Shown piece by piece: positions 8,316 to 12,981 of a stretch of DNA of 12,981 bases. Position 1 is the first letter of the stretch. Each line of letters opens with the position of its first letter. Source of the DNA: Jimgerdemannia flammicorona (Eukaryota > Mucoromycota > Endogonomycetes > Endogonales > Endogonaceae); contig RBNI01005143.1 of NCBI GenBank assembly GCA_003990745.1, forward strand, positions 1-12,981, in the 5' to 3' direction. The position numbers and the translations under genes were made by a program. The notes under the pieces are model-generated. The model did not search any database. It had not been told where the DNA came from and worked only from the letters and a program-made list of their open reading frames with translations.

Positions 8316-9100
8316 AAATGGATTGGAGGGCAGCAGTTGGGGCTGGTATCACTGCTGTACAAGGACAAAGGGTGGAAGGAGGACTGGAAGAACTGGAGGC
8401 CAATTATGCTGCTGGATATGGACCGCAAGCTGGTCACCAAAATTCTGGTGGCGAGGTTACAGGGGGTAGCCCAACAGGTGCTAGGGAAGGAGCAGCGTGG
8501 CTTTGTTGAGGGCCGACTGATCCAAGATGGCATGGCGTGGGTCTATAGAGTTATTGAAGGTGCTAGGGCTGCAGGGGTGGATGGCCGCTTAGTCTTCCTG
8601 GACCAGGAGAAGGCCTATGATAGGGTTCGGATAGTATGGCTAGAGAAAGTACTGGAGTATATTGGAGTACCAGTGGGCATGTGTCAGTCACTTATTGGAC
8701 TACTGGAAGGGAGTAGGGCTGTGATTCTGGCTAATAGATACAGGGGGGCCTCCTTCCCCTTAGAGAGGGGGGTGCCACAGGGGGATCCGTTGTCACCCAT
8801 CCTTTACACCTTTGCCTTGGAGCCATTGTTGGATCGGATCTGGTGCAGGGTTGGTGGATTGAATATCTTGGGCATTAATTGGAAGGTGGGGGCCTTTGCA
8901 GATGATATGATAGTTGGGTTGGGCTCGGTGGCAGATGTGGCTAGGCTCAAGGAAATAGTGGAGTGGTATGAGAGGTGTTCTGGAGCAAAACTCAATTGGC
9001 ACAAGTGTGAGACAATGGTCCTTAGGGAAGGAGTCATAGGGGGGGACATCATTGGAACAATTGTCCTGGCTGGAGGAGTGGTATGGTACCTTGGTATTTA
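8316..9100 (+). other. Reverse transcriptase domain of young ORF2
   Basis: This stretch is uninterrupted and carries the RT motifs in order: LVSLLYKDKG and NWRPIMLLD (fingers, from about residue 520), QRGFVEGR (8493), LDQEKAYDRV with the palm Asp at 8601, RGVPQGDPLSPILY (from about 8769), AFADD with the catalytic Asp pair at 8901-8906, GAKLNWHKCE, and VWYLGIYF. All essential residues are present. The old copy retains PQGDPLS and AFADD (11252-11390) but lost part of the fingers. Confidence 0.95.
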
Positions 9101-9516
9101 TTTCTTGGTGTATAGCTCTTTACTTCCCAAGGAGTGGTGGGAGTATAAGCTGGTAGAATGGGGGAATATACTGATGAGTTGGGGTGGTAGACAGGTGTCG
9201 CTAGCAGGAAGAGTAACTGTTCTAAATGTGTATTGGATGCCAAAGCTTTGGTATCTGGGCTACCATTTGGACTTCCCTAAGTGGGTGGTTAAAAGGCTTC
9301 TCAAGATGGCCCGCTCTTGGCTCTGGGCTGGTCGCAGGAGTCAGATTGGTTGGGAGGTACTTGCACTTCCTGTGGATCGCAGTGGACTTGGCCTGGTGGA
9401 CTTTTCCAAGAGGCTACTCTGCTTGAGGGCATGGTGGATGAAGAGGGCCAGTGAGTTGAGAGGAGGAGAATGGGTGCCCCTTTTGCAGCATTTGTGGGAG
9501 GTGAGGGTATTGCCAC

Positions 9517-9538
9517 GGGGTGGCTCAGGGGTGGCTCA
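9517..9538 (+). repeat. 11-bp tandem duplication causing a frameshift in ORF2
   Basis: GGGGTGGCTCA occurs twice head to tail (9517-9527 and 9528-9538). The old copy has a single unit at the matching place (near 11980-11995). Because 11 is not a multiple of three, everything downstream shifts frame, and the upstream frame ends at TGA 9582-9584. Counting the unit once joins the RT part with the zinc-binding part. Confidence 0.9.
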
Positions 9539-9883
9539 GGGGATCTACTGTCCTTGGTGGCCTTGGATGGTAGCCGAAGGATGAGGTACAAAGGATTCTG
9601 GTGGGGAGTGGTAGATGGGGCCCATCGCATTGGGATCCATTGGTGAGATACTGAAGGGAATGAGGACTGGGGTCTGGAGATGTGGAGGTGGGACCAGCTC
9701 TTGTTGGGAGGGAATCTGGTTGAGGACTTCCGATTAGAGGAGGGAATGGAGTGCATTAGGGGTCTGGGTCAGGACCTTTGGCCAGAGACCTGGCAAGGGG
9801 CTGGGATTGGGGAGGGATGGGACTGGGCAGGCATCTGGTCTTGGATCAAGGTGGTGGTGAGATGGCTCCCACCAAAACTCTGA

Positions 9884-10036
9884 GTGGCATGGTGGAGGCT
9901 GTTACAGCGAAATGTGATGCTAAACTTTAGGACTGGCCATCTGGTAGATGGCGGGGTTTTTGACTGTGAGGAGTGTCATAATGTAGGGCAGGAGGGTGGG
10001 GTGGTGCAGACTCCTGAACATTGGCTGGGGGAGTGC
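9884..10036 (+). other. CCHC zinc-binding region downstream of RT (zf-RVT type)
   Basis: WWRLLQRNVMLNFRTGHL is followed by CEEC (Cys codons at 9965 and 9974) and PEHWLGEC (His 10019, Cys 10034). This matches the C-x2-C...H-x4-C pattern found after the RT in many L1-like elements, where it is thought to bind template RNA or target DNA. The preceding TGA at 9881 aligns with TGG of the old copy. In the old element the first Cys has become Tyr (YEECHN, about 12418-12432). Confidence 0.8.
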
Positions 10037-10450
10037 AAGAGTATAGAGAACTTTTGGAAGGTAGTTGGGGGGAGATTGGGAGTGCTTGCACCTAACCCTG
10101 AGGTGGGTGGGCAGTGGGTGGCTCTACAGTCAAGGCTGGTGGGGGGGGTGGGGAATGAGTGGCTGACAGTTGGTTGGGTCATTGCAATATGGGTGGGGCT
10201 CGCAGAATACTGGTGGAGCATCTTTGAGGAGGGCCCTCGGAGACCTGTGAACCTGAGGGTAGTAAGGTGGGAGGAGCTGATGCTCAAGCTCTTCAAGGCA
10301 TGGTGGATTGGATGGGGCCCCAAGGGGGGGAGACATAAGGGACTAGTAAGGAGGATTGTAGAGAAGAGTGGTGATAGAGTTGTGGTGACGGTAGACAGAG
10401 TGGTATTTGTAGGAACTCGAGAGGGGGGGGGACCCTGTGGGATAGGGTGA

Positions 10451-10509
10451 GGGTATAGGTTGTAGCAATATTATTATAGACATCAGTTAATAAAGGGAGT
10501 CCAAGCGAC

Positions 10510-10512
<3 letters not shown>
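10451..10512 (+). other. 3' UTR of the young LINE
   Basis: A 62-nt tail between the ORF2 stop and the poly(A). Its last third aligns with the end of the old copy: AAGCGACTAT here against AAGTAACTATT there, the CpG of the young copy being TA in the old one. Confidence 0.8.
10489..10494 (+). promoter_or_regulatory. Polyadenylation signal AATAAA (young LINE)
   Basis: A canonical AATAAA lies 18 nt before the A run. The old copy has AATAAA in the matching place (12946-12951). Confidence 0.85.

Positions 10513-10542
<30 letters not shown>
10513..10542 (+). repeat. Poly(A) tail of the young LINE
   Basis: Thirty consecutive A. The last two overlap the start of the right target-site duplication and cannot be assigned. 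An uninterrupted tail of this length fits a fairly recent insertion. Confidence 0.95.
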
Positions 10543-10544
<2 letters not shown>

Positions 10545-10558
10545 CATTCTTGGATTGT
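10541..10558. repeat. Right target-site duplication of the young LINE (18 bp)
   Basis: Identical to 4766-4783. The base after it (10559) continues the interrupted ORF2 codon of the old LINE. Confidence 0.95.
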
Positions 10559-12909
10559 TAAAGGAGTAATGGAGTGAATTATGGAGTGGGGAGGAGGGTG
10601 GGGCTGATGCTACTGCTATTGACCAGGCATTGAAGGATTGATACCTCCTACAGACAGAAGGGCTGGGTGACTTGGTGTTGCCAGTACAAGAGGAGGAGAT
10701 CCATCAGGTTCTTGTGTGACAATGCTGGGTATAGCACCTGGGGAGGATGGTCTGCTCTGGGACTTCTGGAAGAAGATGGTGAGAGTCCCAGGGGTACTGG
10801 GTGAGATGATAGCACTGTGTGATTTTATACTGTAGTCAGGGAGATGAGTGGGGGAGCAGGATCTGGAATTGGTGGCTGATTATGCTGCTGGATATGGACA
10901 GAAAGTTGGTGACTAAGGTGGTGGTCGCAAGGCTATAGAAGGTGGCTCAGCAAGTCTTGAGTGTTGAACAGAGGGGTTTTGTAGGAGGCTGGCTCATTAG
11001 GGATGGTACAGTCTAGATATATGGAGTTATTGAAGAGGCATAAGCTTGTGGACTAGATGGGTGACTGGTCTTCCTGGACCAGGAGAAGGCTTACAACAGG
11101 GTGAGGTAAGTCTGGCTGGCAAAAGTATTGAATAGAACTAGAGTACTGCACCAGTTCTGGTTAGTGATGATCAGTCTACTAGAAGGGAGTCAGACTGCAC
11201 TCATGTGTAATGGACATAGAGGGGTGTCATTTTCTCTGAGAAGGGGTATGCCCCAGGGGGACCCACTGTCTTCCATTCTGTATGCTCTTTCCCTAGAACC
11301 TCTAATGAACAGAATTAGATGGAAGATAGTGGGGCTTTCAGTCTTTGGAATTAGGTGGAAAGTTGATGCCTTTGCAGATGATATAGTGGTCAGCCTGGGA
11401 TTAATTGCTAATGTTAAGGAGCTCAAGGAGATGGTGGAGTGGTATGAGGAGAACTCTGGGGCTAAACTCAACTGGCACAAGTGTGAAACAATAGTATTAG
11501 GCAATGGCCTGATGGGAGGGGATGTCATTGGAATAATTATCCCTACTGGAGAGGTGGTGTGGTACTTGGGTATCTATTTGGGTCAGTTCTATCAAGACTT
11601 TGTAGGGAGCAGAGAGTTGCAATCTGGGGGGAGGCCCTGTAGAGTTGGAGAGGTTGCCACATATCTCTAATAGAGCATGTCTTGATTTTGAATATCTATT
11701 GGCTGCCAAAGTTGTAGTATCTGGCTTATTATCTGAACTTCCCAGCCTAGGTAGTGAAGAGACTGATGAAACTGGCCAAGGGGTGGATCTGGGCTGGGAG
11801 AAGGAGTCAGATCAGTTGGGAGATCATATCCTTACTGGTGGTGAGAGGAGAACTTGGACTGGTTGACTTTCTGAAGAGGCTATACTGCTTGAGAGAATAG
11901 TGGTTAAAGAGAGTGGTGGAGTTAAGAGGAGGTGCCTGGGTCCCCCTATTGCAGAAGGTCTGGAAGATGAGATCCTCACCAAGAGGCTCAACAGGAGATC
12001 TATTATCCTTGGTTGGGCTTCAGAACACTGGTCAATCGAGATACAAAGGCTTCTGGTGGGGGGTAGCAGAGGGGGTGCACCATATTGAAATTTGTTGGCA
12101 AGGAAATGAAGGGAAGGTGACTTGGGACCCAGCAATGTGGAGATGAGACCAAGTGTTGCAGAGAGACATTCCCTTAATTGAGTTCAATATTAGTGATGGG
12201 ATAGAATACCAAAGGGGGCCAGGCCAGAATCTGTGGCCCAGTGGATGGCAGTTGGTGAGTATTGAAGAGGAGTAGAACTGGCAGAGAGTTTGGACCTAGA
12301 GTGCTGAGGTGAGAAGGTGAATACCACTGAAGTACTGGATGGTCTGATAGTACATGCTGAGGAGGAATATAATACTCAACTTCTGCTTGAGTCACCTTCT
12401 CAAGGGGGATTGCTTACTATGAGGAGTGCCACAATGTAGAGCAGGAAGGGGGATATGTGCAGATGCCTGAACATTGGCTAGAAGAGTGTGAGGTACTTAG
12501 TGACTTTTGGTGGACTATTGGGGATTGTTTGGGAGTAGTGTGTAGGGGGGATGGTGTACAGGGCCAGTGGGAGGATTTGAGGGATAGACTGGTGGGGGGG
12601 GGGGGGGGGAAGGAGTGGCTTATCTTAGGTTGGATTTTGATAATTTGGGTGGGGCTGGCCAGTTACTGGTTATTTGTTTTTGAGAATAAAAGGAGACTGG
12701 GCTTGGGGGTTCAGCTATTGTGATGGCAAAGACTTATGGAAGACACTTTGATAGGCTGGTGGCTTGGTTGGAGTTTGCAGAGTGGTCAGAGGCATCACTT
12801 AGTAGAGAAAGTCTATGGGCAGAGTAGAGGGAGGGTTGGAGTAGTGGGTGAGAAAGTAGTCTTTATTTGCAATAATGTGGGGAGGAGCTCCCCTATGGAG
12901 ATCAGGTAG
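10559..12909 (+). pseudogene. ORF2 of the old LINE, C-terminal part: RT and zinc region (decayed)
   Basis: The frame from 4783 continues here (codons TTA AAG GAG), then is lost by a 1-bp deletion near 10715-10735. A deletion of roughly 45-50 bp near 10860-10880 removes the segment equal to LVSLLYKDKG in the young copy. The longest open piece (11128-11670) holds RRGMPQGDPLSSILY, AFADDIVV with the catalytic Asp pair, and GAKLNWHKCET. Downstream, pieces in different frames match the connector (QSRYKGFWWG, about 12030) and the zinc region (ECHNV...PEHWLEEC, 12424-12489). The likely original stop is TAG 12907-12909, by alignment with 10448. Many stops are at Trp codons (TGG to TAG or TGA). Confidence 0.85.
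12594..12609 (+). repeat. G homopolymer (16 nt) in old ORF2
   Basis: Sixteen consecutive G replace the G8-T-G4 tract of the young copy (10141-10153). Such a run is prone to length errors, both in the cell and in sequencing. Confidence 0.8.
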
Positions 12910-12981
12910 TGGGAGGTGATACTGTAACCTTATTAATAGACTAGTAATAAATGGCAAAGTCTAAGTAACTATTAAAAAAAA
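12910..12981 (+). other. 3' UTR, AATAAA and start of poly(A) of the old LINE
   Basis: After the probable ORF2 stop, a 64-nt tail contains AATAAA at 12946-12951, 22 nt before the A run that begins at 12974 and is cut by the window edge after eight A. Length and signal position match the young copy (62 nt, signal 18 nt before the tail). Confidence 0.8.

Larger units (their letters stand above)
6786..10450 (+). pseudogene. ORF2 of the young LINE: endonuclease-reverse transcriptase-zinc region, broken
   Basis: ATG 6786 is conserved with 3538 of the old copy. To the TGA at 10448-10450 there are 3,665 nt; counting the 11-bp tandem duplication at 9517-9538 once leaves exactly 1,218 codons in one frame. 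Premature stops are TGA 7326, TGA 7560, TAG 8028, TGA 8151, TGA 9644 and TGA 9881. Order of domains: APE-type endonuclease (residues 1 to about 230), linker, reverse transcriptase (about 520-780), thumb and connector, CCHC zinc-binding region (about 1057-1080), and a Trp- and basic-rich C-terminal tail. No RNase H is seen. The protein would nick the target, prime cDNA synthesis from the poly(A) end and copy the element RNA. The RT core from 8160 to the duplication is fully open, so decay is recent or patchy. TGA 9644 aligns with CAA in the old copy, pointing to an ancestral CGA codon. Confidence 0.92.
4784..10540 (+). mobile_element. Young full-length L1-like LINE, nested in the old LINE
   Basis: This is a complete non-LTR retrotransposon: 195-nt leader, ORF1, short spacer, ORF2 with endonuclease, reverse transcriptase and zinc-binding region, 62-nt 3' UTR with AATAAA, and a 30-nt A run. 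It is bounded by a perfect 18-bp target-site duplication, as expected for target-primed reverse transcription. The body is about 5,729 bp without the tail. Coding capacity is broken by eight TGA and one TAG codon within the two ORFs and by an 11-bp tandem duplication, so it is unlikely to be autonomous now. It keeps about 86 CpG by eye, against about 3 in the old element, so it is the younger by decay as well as by nesting. The endonuclease plus RT without RNase H points to the L1/Tx1 group; the exact clade is inference. Confidence 0.95.
10559..12981 (+). mobile_element. Old L1-like LINE, 3' portion
   Basis: This continues the old element from the point where it was interrupted at 4783. It aligns with the young ORF2 from about 8033 onward, through RT, connector, zinc region and 3' UTR, and ends in at least eight A at the window edge (12974-12981). 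CpG is almost absent (two seen, near 10925 and 12035). Indels and stops are frequent. Its own target-site duplication must lie to the right of the window. Confidence 0.9.

Noticed and set aside
7865..8533. Minus-strand frame opposite the RT
   Set aside because: Antisense shadow of ORF2, with low-complexity Ser-rich composition and no conserved counterpart in the old copy.
4979..10450. TGA read as tryptophan (alternative genetic code)
   Set aside because: Although eight premature stops are TGA, TGG is the normal Trp codon throughout, at least one TGA pairs with CAA (ancestral CGA), a TAG is also present, and both ORFs carry other signs of decay.
1399..12981. Three separate LINE copies in tandem
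   Set aside because: The left and right pieces do not overlap in coverage of the element, meet at a perfect target-site duplication, and continue in one ORF2 frame. They are halves of one element.
1..12981. CRISPR arrays, tRNA, rRNA, bacterial operons
   Set aside because: No regularly spaced repeats, no cloverleaf-like or rRNA sequence, and no ribosome-binding-site pattern was seen.

Overview
The window is eukaryotic repeat DNA. It holds no bacterial operons, rRNA or tRNA, and no intact host gene that I can recognise. Nearly all of it is made of two full-length non-LTR retrotransposons (LINEs) of one L1-like family, both on the + strand, with the younger inserted inside the older. The family has ORF1 (RRM-like fold plus long acidic helical segments) and ORF2 (APE-type endonuclease, reverse transcriptase, CCHC zinc-binding region), then AATAAA and poly(A). 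A fungal genome with cytosine methylation or RIP-like decay seems the likeliest host, but this is inference and I cannot name a species.

Layout. 1-884: C-rich on +, with a long but broken minus-strand reading frame (about 15-775) that I cannot identify. 885-1139: decayed fragment resembling the C-terminal RNase H end of a Ty1/copia polyprotein. 1140-1398: AT-rich flank without a recognised gene. 1399-4783: 5' part of the old LINE (5' UTR, ORF1 1580-3505, start of ORF2 at 3538). 4784-10540: complete young LINE (5' UTR, ORF1 4979-6751, ORF2 6786-10450, 3' UTR, 30-nt A run). 10559-12981: the rest of the old LINE (remainder of ORF2, 3' UTR, start of its poly(A)).

The key structural evidence is a perfect 18-bp direct repeat (AAGACATTCTTGGATTGT) at 4766-4783 and 10541-10558, flanking the young element and its poly(A). 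It is a target-site duplication. Removing the young element and one repeat makes the two outer pieces continuous in the same ORF2 frame. What look like three LINE copies are therefore two, about 5.73 kb and 5.80 kb long without their A tails.

Both elements are dead as autonomous units but differ in decay. The young one has nine premature stops (eight TGA, one TAG) and one frameshift explained by an 11-bp tandem duplication; its RT core is open. The old one has dozens of stops, indels, a deletion in the RT fingers, and almost no CpG left (about 3 by eye, against about 86 in the young copy). In the working family, ORF1 would coat the RNA, and ORF2 would nick the target and reverse-transcribe from the poly(A) end.
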